This document shows, piece by piece, positions 38,056-46,418 of a stretch of 64,000 nt of DNA. Position numbers and translations under genes: made by a program. Source of the stretch: Variovorax guangxiensis (GTDB lineage Bacteria; Pseudomonadota; Gammaproteobacteria; Burkholderiales; Burkholderiaceae_C). The stretch lies in NCBI RefSeq assembly GCF_003952165.1, contig NZ_RXFT01000020.1, forward strand, positions 1 through 64,000, in the 5' to 3' direction. The notes beneath the pieces are model-generated. The model made no database searches, was not told the origin of the DNA, and worked only from the letters and a program-made list of their open reading frames with translations. Position 1 is the first letter of the stretch. Each line of letters begins with the position of its first letter.

Positions 38056-39055
38056 CGGCCTTTGTCTTCGCCGTCTGCGGCTGTTGCTGCTGCCAGCCCA
38101 GCACCAGCCCGATGAAGCTGTCCTGCAGGAAGGCGCGCGCGGCCGCGTCGGCACCCGCGAACTCGCGCTGCTGGCCGTCGTAGCGGATGTAGCCCTTGCC
38201 GTTGGCGGCGCCTAGAAGCAGCTTCTCGTTCTTGCGGAAGCCGCGCTGCAGCAGGGGCTGCAGCAGCGACTGCGATTCGAGCCCGTACAGGAACAGGTCG
38301 CGCTGTACCACCTGGCGCGGGATCTGGCCGCTGAGCGCCTGCAGCTCCAGCGTCCAGTTGCCCTGCTGCATCGCCTCCGCCAGGTCGCGGCCCTTGGCGC
38401 CCGGCGCGCGGAAACGCGCGCGCGCCACCGACTTCGAGGCGCGGCTCAGGCCCAGGCCGATGGTGATGTCGGCGTCCCTGGCGCCGTCGGCGCGGTTGTC
38501 GTCCACCTGCACGAAGACGTTGGCCAGCCGCGCGGCCAGCGATGGCCTGGCCAGCGCCTCGACGATCTGCTCGGGGGTGAGCATCACGCGTTCGGTGCTG
38601 GGCTCGTTCACCGTCACCTTGTACGGATCGATGCGGATGTCGTCGAACTCGCCGCTTACGGGCGAATGCGCATGGCTGCTCACCGACCACTCGGTGCCCG
38701 AACGGCTCAGCAGCGCATGGAAGGTCAGCGGCACGCGCTGGCCGTCGCGCGCGCGGCCCGAGCCCTGCAGCAGCACGTCGCCGACGATGGTTTTCTCGGG
38801 ATAGCTGCGGGTGCTGGCGAAGCGGATGGTGTGCGCCGCGGCGTCGAGCGCGGCGTGGGTGTCGGCGTCGTCCAGTGCGAGGCGGTTGCACTCGCTGCCG
38901 CCACCCGCGAGCGCCGCGAATGGGCAGCCGGCGTCGGACTTGAAGTTGAAGACGCCGCGGCCCGCGAAGTCGGCGGCACCAGCCAGCGTGAAGGCGCCCG
39001 CGAGCGCGAGGCCCATTGCCGTGCGGCGGACGGAAAGTGAAGAGAAGTTGCGCAT
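38045..39055 (-). CDS. Exported protein of a glycan operon, unknown function
   Basis: The 336-residue product has a signal peptide (SVRRTAMGLALAGAFTLAGA, cleavage about residue 27) and a periplasmic body. Features include GRGVFNFKSDAGCPFAALAGG with two cysteines (about 44 and 56) that may pair, VSGEFDDIRIDPYKVTV, and DADITIGLGLSRASKSVARARF. I recognise no family. It is between a family 2 glycosyltransferase and the ferritin-like gene, overlapping the latter by 11 nt. It may bind or process the operon's glycan product. Confidence 0.7.
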   Translation of the reverse strand: MRNFSSLSVRRTAMGLALAGAFTLAGAADFAGRGVFNFKSDAGCPFAALAGGGSECNRLALDDADTHAALDAAAHTIRFASTRSYPEKTIVGDVLLQGSGRARDGQRVPLTFHALLSRSGTEWSVSSHAHSPVSGEFDDIRIDPYKVTVNEPSTERVMLTPEQIVEALARPSLAARLANVFVQVDDNRADGARDADITIGLGLSRASKSVARARFRAPGAKGRDLAEAMQQGNWTLELQALSGQIPRQVVQRDLFLYGLESQSLLQPLLQRGFRKNEKLLLGAANGKGYIRYDGQQREFAGADAAARAFLQDSFIGLVLGWQQQQPQTAKTKADGR

Positions 39056-39104
39056 GGTCTTTGGTTGTTCTTCTTCTGCGGAAAGGAAAAAAGGCGGGGC
39101 TCGA

Positions 39105-40133
39105 TCAGGGCCGGTGATAAGACAGCGCCTGCGCATCGGCATTGGTGCGCCCGGTCGTGTGCCAGCCGATGCCGCGCGCGAACGCGCCCAGCATGTCGAC
39201 GGCCGAGAAACCGAGGATGAGCGCTACGCCCGCGAGCCAGCGCAGCCCGCGCAGCGGCGGCAGGTCCTGATGGTTCAGCGCCTTCATGCTGAAGCCCAGC
39301 CGCGTGAAGAGCACCGCCAGCGGCCCGATCGGGCCGCTCCTCGCGAGCCATTGCCAGCGCGGCGACACGTAGCTGCGCAGCAGGTGCGGCGTGAGCGAAT
39401 AGGTGTCCTGCCCGCGCATCCAGCGCAGTTTCAGCGCCTCGGCGCGCGTGTCGGGCAGGCGGTGCTCGGTGTGGGCCGCGGCCGCGTAGTGGATGGGCAC
39501 GCCCGCCGCCTTCAGCCGCATGCCGAGCACTTGGCAGTGCGCGCGGTAGACGCCGTCGAGCGCCTGGTAGCTGTGCGCCTCGAACACGTCGCGGCGGAAG
39601 GCCACGTTGTTCGCGTAGAAGTTGCTCGTGGCCCCCGCATGATCGGCGTTGGGGAAGTACATGAAGTCGATGGTGGTGAGGGCCGTGCCCACCACGTTGG
39701 CCGCATAGCTGGTGCGGCCGGCCACCACGGTGGGGGCATCGGCACCCTTGGTGAACGGCAGCAGCATCTGCAGCAGCCAGTCGTCGTCGGGCAGGCAATC
39801 GGCGTCGGCGAACACCACGTGCGTGCAGCGCTGCGCGTCGGTGGCCGCGAAGCCGGCGTTCTTGGCGTCGTAATAGCCGGTGCTCGTGTCGATGCGCACG
39901 AAGTCGATGGGGCGGCCGGCGAGCGCGCTCACGGCCTCGCAGGTGGCAGGGCTCAATCCGTCGTGCGTGATGACCACCTGCGCGAGCGCGCTCAGCGGCA
40001 GCTTCTGTTTCGCCAGCAGGGCGACGAGGCGTTGCAGGCTTTCGCCCGCCCTGGCCTCTGCATCGGCGCCGCCGCGCAGGTTGTTGGTCTCCAGGACCAG
40101 CGCGCAACGCGCGGCAACTTGATCGGGCATCAT
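39105..40133 (-). CDS. Family 2 glycosyltransferase
   Basis: The 342-residue GT-A enzyme shows ALVLETNNLRGG, the strand VVITHDGLSPATCEAV, FVRIDTSTGYYDAKNAGFAA, and the metal-binding DxD-type motif in VVFADADCLPDDDWL. A C-terminal membrane helix GLRWLAGVALILGFSAVDML anchors it. Downstream GHTE-type residues (AAHTEHRL) fit the catalytic region. ATG 40133 is chosen because AGGA lies 7 nt upstream; in-frame ATGs at 40154 and 40172 lack a ribosome site. It heads the four-gene operon and is divergent from UDP-glucose dehydrogenase 96 nt away. Confidence 0.87.
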   Translation of the reverse strand: MMPDQVAARCALVLETNNLRGGADAEARAGESLQRLVALLAKQKLPLSALAQVVITHDGLSPATCEAVSALAGRPIDFVRIDTSTGYYDAKNAGFAATDAQRCTHVVFADADCLPDDDWLLQMLLPFTKGADAPTVVAGRTSYAANVVGTALTTIDFMYFPNADHAGATSNFYANNVAFRRDVFEAHSYQALDGVYRAHCQVLGMRLKAAGVPIHYAAAAHTEHRLPDTRAEALKLRWMRGQDTYSLTPHLLRSYVSPRWQWLARSGPIGPLAVLFTRLGFSMKALNHQDLPPLRGLRWLAGVALILGFSAVDMLGAFARGIGWHTTGRTNADAQALSYHRP

Positions 40134-40229
40134 CGAATTTTCCTGTCCGGACATCGTTTTGAAGGCTTGCATCCTGCTTTTATCGCACAACCGCGCCCGC
40201 CACCAGTGCCGCACGCCATGGGGCCGTCC

Positions 40230-41576
40230 ATGAAGGTGACCATCTTCGGCGCGGGCTACGTGGGCCTGAGCTTCGCCGCCTGCCTGGCCGAGGCGGGCCA
40301 TGAGGTGCTCTGCGCGGACGCCGATCCGGCGCGCATCGAGGGCCTGCAGGGCGGCCGGATGCCGCTGCACGAGCCCGGCCTGGAAGCGCTGGTGGCCTCG
40401 GGCGTCGCGGCGGGCACGCTGCGCTTCACCGCCGACGAGCGCGCGGCCTGCGAGCATGGCGACCTGCTCTTCATCGTGGTGAACACGCCGGCCGATGCGC
40501 AGGGGCGGGTCGACCTGCGGCACGTCATCGCGGTGGCCGCCGCCATCGGGCGGCACCGCGACCGCGACGCGCTGGTGGTCTGCAAATCGACCGCGCCGGT
40601 GGGCACGGCCGCGCAAGTCGAGGCCGTGCTGGGCGGCGAGCTTGCGCAGCGTGGCGCGAGGCACCGCATCGCGGTGGCGGTGAACCCCGAGTTCCTGCGC
40701 GAAGGCTCGGCCGTGCGCGATTGCCGGCAGCCCGACCGCGTGGTGATCGGCAGCGAAGATCCATGGGCCATCGGGCTGCTGACCAGGCTCTACGCGCCTT
40801 TCATTCAAGACCCGCAAAGGCAGCTGCTCGTGATGGACCGCCGCTCGGCCGAGCTCGCCAAGTACGCGGCCAACGCGATGCTCGCCACCCGCATCAGCTT
40901 CATGAACGAGATGGCGCGCGTGGCCGAGCAGGCGGGCGCCGACATCGAGGCGGTTCGGCGCGGCATCGGTGCCGACCGGCGCATCGGGCCCGACTTCCTG
41001 CAGGCCGGCGTGGGCTATGGCGGCTCCTGCCTCGCGAAGGACGTGCGGGCGCTCACGCATGCGGCCGAACGTGCGGGCCATGCGCTGCGCATCCTTTCCG
41101 CCGTCGCTGCCACCAACCACGAGCAGAAAGGCAGGCTCTTCGAGCTGATGTCGCGGCACTTCGGCGGCACGCTCGCGGGCCGGACCATCGCCGTGTGGGG
41201 CCTGGCCTTCAAGGCCGACACCGACGACATGCGCGACGCGCCCAGCCTCGTGCTGCTGGAACGCCTGTGGGCGGCCGGCGCGCGCGTGCGGGCCTACGAC
41301 CCTGCCGCGATGCCGAATGCGCGCGGCATCGTCGGCGAGCGCGACGACATCCACTGGTGCACCACCGCGCAGGAGGCGCTGCAAGGAGCCGATGCGCTGG
41401 CCGTGGTCACCGAGTGGGAGGAGTTCCGGCGGCCCGACTTCGCGCAGCTCGCCGGCGAGTTGAACGCGCCGCCCACCATCTTCGACGGGCGCAATCTCTA
41501 CGATGCAGCGCAGGCCGAGTCGGCGGGCATCGCCTACTACGGCATCGGCCGGGGCCGGTCGTCAATGCTGCGCTGA
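40230..41576 (+). CDS. ugd: UDP-glucose 6-dehydrogenase
   Basis: The 448-residue enzyme oxidises UDP-glucose to UDP-glucuronate with two NAD. It starts MKVTIFGAGYVGLSFAACLA, the NAD-binding Rossmann signature. KSTAPVGTA and NPEFLREGSAV are family motifs, and catalytic C267 is in GYGGSCLAKD. In most relatives the last segment is GGSCFPKD, so L and A here are substitutions next to the cysteine. ATG 40230 has GGGG 6 nt upstream; an ATG 12 nt earlier is possible. It probably supplies a uronic-acid donor for the divergent glycosyltransferases. Its end overlaps the convergent CoA-transferase gene by 15 nt. Confidence 0.93.
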   Translation: MKVTIFGAGYVGLSFAACLAEAGHEVLCADADPARIEGLQGGRMPLHEPGLEALVASGVAAGTLRFTADERAACEHGDLLFIVVNTPADAQGRVDLRHVIAVAAAIGRHRDRDALVVCKSTAPVGTAAQVEAVLGGELAQRGARHRIAVAVNPEFLREGSAVRDCRQPDRVVIGSEDPWAIGLLTRLYAPFIQDPQRQLLVMDRRSAELAKYAANAMLATRISFMNEMARVAEQAGADIEAVRRGIGADRRIGPDFLQAGVGYGGSCLAKDVRALTHAAERAGHALRILSAVAATNHEQKGRLFELMSRHFGGTLAGRTIAVWGLAFKADTDDMRDAPSLVLLERLWAAGARVRAYDPAAMPNARGIVGERDDIHWCTTAQEALQGADALAVVTEWEEFRRPDFAQLAGELNAPPTIFDGRNLYDAAQAESAGIAYYGIGRGRSSMLR

Positions 41577-42704
41577 GTCTTCCGAAGGCACAAAGGCATC
41601 GCCCGGCGTGAGCGGCGCATGCCGGTAGCTGGCCGGTGTGCGGCTCAGCTTTACCGGTGCGCCTATGCCGCGGTAGCCGCCGGGCATCTCCACCACCATC
41701 TCGCGATGAAGCGTGTGCGGATGCTGCAGCGCTGCATCCACCGGCAGCACCGGCGCGGCGGGCACGCCGGCGGCCATGAGTTGATCGACCAGCGCGCGGC
41801 CATCGAAGGCGGCCATCGCGGCCTCGAGCCGCTGCTTGAGCTGCGCGCGATTCACCGAGCGCGAGCCGGCCGTGCGGAAGAGCGGGTCTTCAGCGAGTTC
41901 GGGCAAGCCGATGCAGCGGCACAGGCTCGCGAACTGCCGGTCGTTGCCCACCGCCACGAACACCGGGTCGGTGCCCGTGGCCAGCGCGTCGTAGGGATAG
42001 ATGTTCGGATGCGCGTTGCCGGTGCGGCGGGGCTCGGTGCCGTCCATGAACCAGTTGGCGGCATGCGGATGCAGCAGCGACAGGCCGCTGTCGTACAGCG
42101 CCGCCTCCACGAACTGGCCGCGGCCGCTGCGGTTGCGCTCCTGCAGCGCGAGCAGCACGCCGATCACCGCGTTGAGGCCGGTCACCATGTCCACTACCGG
42201 CAGGCCGACGCGCAGCGGGCCGCCGTCGGCCTCGCCGTTGATGCTCATGATGCCGGTCATGGCCTGCACGGCGGCGTCGTAGCCCGGCAGCGCGCCCAGC
42301 GGGCCGTCGGCGCCGAAGCCCGAGACGCGGCACCACACGAGGCGCGGGAAGCGCTTCGACAACTCCTCGTAGCCGATGCCCCAGCGTTCCATGGTGCCGG
42401 TCTTGAAGTTCTCGATCAGCACGTCGGCCTCGGCCACCAGCGCGAGCAGCGCCCCGCGGCCTTCCTCGGTCGAGAAGTCGAGGTGCTGCACGCGCTTGTT
42501 GCGGTTGAGCCCGTGGTAGTACGAGGCCACGCCTTCCCTGAAGGGCGGGCCCCAGGTGCGCGTGTCGTCGCCCTGGGGCGGCTCGACCTTGAGCACGTCG
42601 GCACCATGGTCGCCGAGGATCTGGCCGCAGTAGGGGCCGCCGAGGATGCGGGAGATGTCGAGTACGCGGATGCCGGCGAGGGCGCCCTTGGAGGCCTGGT
42701 TCAT
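41562..42704 (-). CDS. CaiB/BaiF family III CoA-transferase
   Basis: The 380-residue enzyme moves CoA between carboxylic acids. Family III features include LDISRILGGPYCGQILGDHGADVLKVE (14-41) and catalytic aspartate D172 in GLPVVDMVTGLNAV. Also visible is the RRTGNAHPNIYPYDALAT segment. It is 10 nt downstream of a Bug receptor and in line with an acyl-CoA dehydrogenase, all on the minus strand and divergent from a LysR gene. The set looks like a carboxylate uptake and activation module. The acid is unknown. Confidence 0.92.
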   Translation of the reverse strand: MNQASKGALAGIRVLDISRILGGPYCGQILGDHGADVLKVEPPQGDDTRTWGPPFREGVASYYHGLNRNKRVQHLDFSTEEGRGALLALVAEADVLIENFKTGTMERWGIGYEELSKRFPRLVWCRVSGFGADGPLGALPGYDAAVQAMTGIMSINGEADGGPLRVGLPVVDMVTGLNAVIGVLLALQERNRSGRGQFVEAALYDSGLSLLHPHAANWFMDGTEPRRTGNAHPNIYPYDALATGTDPVFVAVGNDRQFASLCRCIGLPELAEDPLFRTAGSRSVNRAQLKQRLEAAMAAFDGRALVDQLMAAGVPAAPVLPVDAALQHPHTLHREMVVEMPGGYRGIGAPVKLSRTPASYRHAPLTPGDAFVPSEDSAQH

Positions 42705-42714
42705 TTCGGTGTTC

Positions 42715-43692
42715 TCAATCGAGCTGCGCGCCGGACTTCTTCACGACGTCCTTCCACTTCACCGATTCGCCAGCGATGAACTGCCCGAGCTTCTGCGGCG
42801 ATGTATCGGCCGGCACTTCGAGGCCCTGCGCCGCGAACATCTGCTTCACCTTCGGCGAATTCAGCACCTCGGCGAACGCATGGTTGAGCTTGTTCACGCG
42901 GTCGGCGGGCGTGCCGGCCGGCGCGACGATGCCGAAGAACACGCTCACGTCGTAGCCCTTGTAGCCCTGCTCGGAAATCGTCGGCACGTCGGGCAGTGCC
43001 TGCGAGCGCGCCACGGTGGCCACGCCCAGCGCGCGCAGCTTGCCGGCCTTGACGTAGGGCAGCGCGGTGAGGATGTCGGTGAAGGTCATGCTGACCTGGT
43101 TGCCCAGCAAGTCGTTGAGCGCGGGGCCCGTGCCCTTGTAGGGAATGTGCTGCAGGTCGGTGCCCGCCACCGAATTGAAGAGCACCCCCGCGAGGTGCGA
43201 CGAGGCGCCGTTGCCCGACGAGGCATAGCTGAGCTTGCCCGGGTTGGCCTTGGCGTAGGCCACCAGCTCCTGCACGTTCTTCACCGGCAGCGTGGGGTTG
43301 ACCACCAGGATGTTCGGCAGGTAGCCGACCTGGATCACCGGCGCGAAGCTCTTCACCGGGTCGTAGTTGATCTTGCGGTACAGGCTCGAATTGATGGCCA
43401 GTGGGCCCGAGGTACCGAACAGCAGCGTGTGGCCGTCGGCCTCGGCGCGCGCCACGTACTCGGCGCCGATGTTGCCGCCGGCGCCCGCGCGGTTCTCCAC
43501 GATCATGGGCTGGCCGAGGCGGTCCTTCATCTCGGCGGCGAGCGTGCGCGCCATCGCGTCGGTCGGCCCGCCGGGCGGGAAGGGCACGACCAGCATCAGG
43601 GGCTTGGAGGGAAAGGCATCGGCCGCTTGCGCAGCGGGCATGGCCGCCATCAGCGAGGCGCATGCGGCCAGCAGGAAGGTGAAGCGTTTCAA
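42715..43692 (-). CDS. Bug-family tripartite tricarboxylate receptor
   Basis: The 325-residue exported receptor has signal peptide FTFLLAACASLMAAMPAAQA and the Bug motif YPSKPLMLVVPFPPGGPTDAMART-like start (here DAFPSKPLMLVVPFPPGG). NRAGAGGNIGAEYVARAEADGHTLLFG follows. The start is TTG 43692, preceded by GGAG 7 nt upstream; no ATG or GTG fits the signal peptide. It sits between the acyl-CoA dehydrogenase and CoA-transferase genes, so it probably captures the acid that they process. Confidence 0.9.
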   Translation of the reverse strand: MKRFTFLLAACASLMAAMPAAQAADAFPSKPLMLVVPFPPGGPTDAMARTLAAEMKDRLGQPMIVENRAGAGGNIGAEYVARAEADGHTLLFGTSGPLAINSSLYRKINYDPVKSFAPVIQVGYLPNILVVNPTLPVKNVQELVAYAKANPGKLSYASSGNGASSHLAGVLFNSVAGTDLQHIPYKGTGPALNDLLGNQVSMTFTDILTALPYVKAGKLRALGVATVARSQALPDVPTISEQGYKGYDVSVFFGIVAPAGTPADRVNKLNHAFAEVLNSPKVKQMFAAQGLEVPADTSPQKLGQFIAGESVKWKDVVKKSGAQLD

Positions 43693-43723
43693 GGGTGTCT
43701 CCGTTTTATTGAAAGAAGAGGGC

Positions 43724-45415
43724 TCAGGCGGGCACCGCCGCCGACGAGGCCGCCGCGGCGTTCCAGTCCGCCGGCATCGCGTCGGGCGAGAGCGGATCGC
43801 GCGGCAGCACGCGGTGCAGCAGCACCAGCTGCGCCCAGCGCAGGCGCGCCGTGGAGCCGCCGCGCGCGGCCTCCCAGGCCATGGCGATGGCGCTGGTGCA
43901 GTGGTAGAGGGCGGAGGCGGCCTGGCGCGCGAGCACGTCGCCGCCTTCGCGTGCGGCGGTCTCGGTGAGCGCGGCGGCACGGTCCAGCGCGTCGCGCAGG
44001 GCCTTGGCGAAGGCGGGAGCCAGCGCCGCATCTGCAAGCAGCTTCTCGCAGTGCGCGCGCAGCACCGGCAGCGAGCCTTCGCGCTTCACCGCGCGGATCA
44101 CGTCCAGCGCCACGATGTTGCTCGTACCTTCCCAGATCGATCCCAGGTGGGCGTCGCGCACGAGCCGCGCGTCGCTCCATTCCTCGATGTAGCCGCAGCC
44201 GCCGCGCACCTCCATCGCGTCGCCCGTGACCTTGCGCGCATCCCGGCAGGCGCGGAACTTGATGAGCGGCGTGAGGATGCGCAGCAGCGCGTACGCATCG
44301 GGCTCGCCCGCGTCGGAGCGCGCGAGCGCCAGCGCCGTCTGGCACACCATGGTGCGGGCCTGTTCGGCGGGCAGGCGCAGCTTGTCGAGCTGGCGCTGCA
44401 TCAGCGGCATCTGCTCCAGCGTGCGGCCGAAGGCGCGGCGCTCGGATGCGATGAACTCGGCCTCGGCCACCGCGCGGCGCATCAGGCCGGCGGCGCGCAC
44501 GCCGTTCGACAGGCGCGAGTTGTTGACCATGTCGGCCATCTGCACGAAGCCGCGGCCTTCCTCGCCCACCAGCCAGGCGGTGGCGCCTTCGAGGCGGATC
44601 TCGCCGCTGGCCATGGAGCGCGTGCCGAGCTTGTCCTTCAGCCGGATGATGCGGTAGCTGTTGAGGCTGCCGTCGTCGAGCCGGCGCGGCAGCAGGAAGA
44701 GCGACACGCCCTTCATGCCCTGCGGGCCGTCATCGGCGCGCGCGAGCACCATCGCGAAGTCGGCGTCGGGGTTGGAGCAGAACCACTTGTCGCCCGTGAG
44801 GCGCCAGCTGCCGTCCGATTCGCGGCGGGCCAGCGTGGCGGTGGCGGCGATGTCGGAGCCGGCGGCCTGTTCGGTCATGAACATCGCGCCCTGCGCGAGT
44901 TCGTCGAAGTCGAGCGAGGTGAGGCGCGGCAGGTATCTGGCGACCAGTTCCGGGCTGCCAAACTTCTTCAGCGTGCGCGTGAGCGAGTCGGTCATCGACA
45001 CCGGGCAGCACAGGCCGAACTCCGCCTGCACGAACAGGTAGGTCAGCACGTACTTGACCAGCGGCGGCATCCTGCCCTTCCAGCCCAGCGTGTCGTCACG
45101 GTGCGAGATGGCGGCCAGGCCGAATTCGGCGAGCGCGAGGCGCTCCATTTCCACGTAGGCGGGGTGCTTGACGATCTTCTGCTCGTCCAGGCCGGTGCGC
45201 GTGCGTTGCTTCAGCACGGGCGGGTTGCGGTCGGCGGTGCCGGCCAGCTCGTCGATCAGGCCGCCCGCGAGGCCGCCCAGGCGCTCGAAGTGCGGCTGCA
45301 TGTGGCGGCGCAGGTCGTCGGGCAGGTAGAGCGCGAGCAGCGCGTGCAGCTCGGCGTCGGTGGTGAAGAGGTTCTGGCCGTGGCGATCGGGGATCGGATG
45401 GGCGTGCTCTGCCAT
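43724..45415 (-). CDS. Acyl-CoA dehydrogenase, AidB-like
   Basis: The 563-residue flavoenzyme has an N-terminal helical extension like AidB and other long-chain ACADs. The FAD-binding signature GAMFMTEQAAGSDIAATATLARR and KWFCSNPDADFAMVLAR are visible. The C-terminal FACE segment GCGYIEEWSDARLVRDAHLGSIWEGTSNI includes the region that normally bears the FAD-contacting arginine. ATG 45415 has GGAG 8 nt upstream and is preferred to an in-frame ATG 102 nt earlier that would overlap the lysR start region. It leads the acyl-CoA module. Confidence 0.92.
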   Translation of the reverse strand: MAEHAHPIPDRHGQNLFTTDAELHALLALYLPDDLRRHMQPHFERLGGLAGGLIDELAGTADRNPPVLKQRTRTGLDEQKIVKHPAYVEMERLALAEFGLAAISHRDDTLGWKGRMPPLVKYVLTYLFVQAEFGLCCPVSMTDSLTRTLKKFGSPELVARYLPRLTSLDFDELAQGAMFMTEQAAGSDIAATATLARRESDGSWRLTGDKWFCSNPDADFAMVLARADDGPQGMKGVSLFLLPRRLDDGSLNSYRIIRLKDKLGTRSMASGEIRLEGATAWLVGEEGRGFVQMADMVNNSRLSNGVRAAGLMRRAVAEAEFIASERRAFGRTLEQMPLMQRQLDKLRLPAEQARTMVCQTALALARSDAGEPDAYALLRILTPLIKFRACRDARKVTGDAMEVRGGCGYIEEWSDARLVRDAHLGSIWEGTSNIVALDVIRAVKREGSLPVLRAHCEKLLADAALAPAFAKALRDALDRAAALTETAAREGGDVLARQAASALYHCTSAIAMAWEAARGGSTARLRWAQLVLLHRVLPRDPLSPDAMPADWNAAAASSAAVPA

Positions 45416-45479
45416 GCGCTTTGTCTCCTTGAGTCTCTGGTTTGGCGCATTGTTGAAGCCGGAACGATCCGTGTCTAAT

Positions 45480-45500
45480 ATCGATTTGGTCTTGTTCGAT
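45480..45500. promoter_or_regulatory. Candidate LysR operator of the acyl-CoA module
   Basis: ATCGA-N11-TCGAT, a perfect 5-bp dyad with the T-N11-A core of LysR boxes, lies 16 nt upstream of the lysR ATG and about 64 nt upstream of the dehydrogenase ATG. Confidence 0.65.
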
Positions 45501-45515
45501 TCGATCTGACTATCC

Positions 45516-46418
45516 ATGGAACTGCGTCACCTGCGCTATTTCTCCGTGCTCGCCGAGGAGCTGCACTTCGGGCGGGCGGCGCGGCGGCTGTCGATCTCGC
45601 AGCCGCCGCTGTCGGTGGCCATACGGCAGCTCGAAGACAACGTGGGCGCGCGCCTCTTCGAGCGCAACAGCAAGGAAGTACGGTTAACGCCCGCGGGCGA
45701 GGCGCTGCGGGTTTCGGCGCGCCGGTTGCTCCTGCAGGCCGAGGAGGCCGCCATCGAGGCGCGCGACGTGGCGCTGGGGTCGGCCGGGCGGCTACGCATC
45801 GGCTTCGTCGGCGCGATGCTGTACCGGGGCCTGCCGCAGGCGCTGCGCGCCTTCCAGGCGAAGCACCCGGCGGTGCGCATCACGCTGAGCGAACTCAATT
45901 CGGGCATGCAGGTCGCCGAGCTGCTGAACGACCGGCTCGACCTGGGCTTCGCCCATACGCACCGCGTGCCGGACGAGCTGCAGCACCGGCTGCTGCTGTC
46001 GGAGCCCTTCGTGGCCTGCTTGCCCGCCGGGCACGCATTGGCGCGCAAGCGCGTGCTGGCACCGGCCGACCTGCGCGAGCAGCCCTTCGTGCTGTTCTCG
46101 CGCGAGGTCTCGCCCGACTATCACGAGCGCATCCTGAGCATCTGCGCCGACGCGGGCTTCTTGCCCGAGGTACGGCACGAGGTGCGGCACTGGCTCGCGG
46201 TGGTCTCGTGGGTGTCGCAGGGGCTGGGCGTGGCGCTGGTGCCGCAGGCGATGCGGCATTCGGCCTTGCGCGGCGCGGTGTTCAGGCCGCTCGACAGGGC
46301 CGTGGCGCAGTCGGAGGCCTACGGCATCTGGCGCAGCGGGCCGGCCAATGTGCTGGTCGAGCGGCTGCTGGAAGGCGTGGCCGAAAGCCTCGCCGCCACC
46401 CGCGGCGATCAGGCGTAG
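45516..46418 (+). CDS. LysR-family transcriptional regulator of the acyl-CoA module
   Basis: The 300-residue regulator begins MELRHLRYFSVLAEELHFGR with the LysR helix-turn-helix through ERNSKEVRLTPAGEAL. The effector domain has GMQVAELLNDRLDLGFAHT. This start is typical of the BenM/CatM group that controls aromatic or carboxylate catabolism. It is divergent from acyl-CoA dehydrogenase over a 100-nt interval carrying an ATCGA-N11-TCGAT dyad. Its end overlaps the convergent kinase gene by 10 nt. Confidence 0.93.
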   Translation: MELRHLRYFSVLAEELHFGRAARRLSISQPPLSVAIRQLEDNVGARLFERNSKEVRLTPAGEALRVSARRLLLQAEEAAIEARDVALGSAGRLRIGFVGAMLYRGLPQALRAFQAKHPAVRITLSELNSGMQVAELLNDRLDLGFAHTHRVPDELQHRLLLSEPFVACLPAGHALARKRVLAPADLREQPFVLFSREVSPDYHERILSICADAGFLPEVRHEVRHWLAVVSWVSQGLGVALVPQAMRHSALRGAVFRPLDRAVAQSEAYGIWRSGPANVLVERLLEGVAESLAATRGDQA

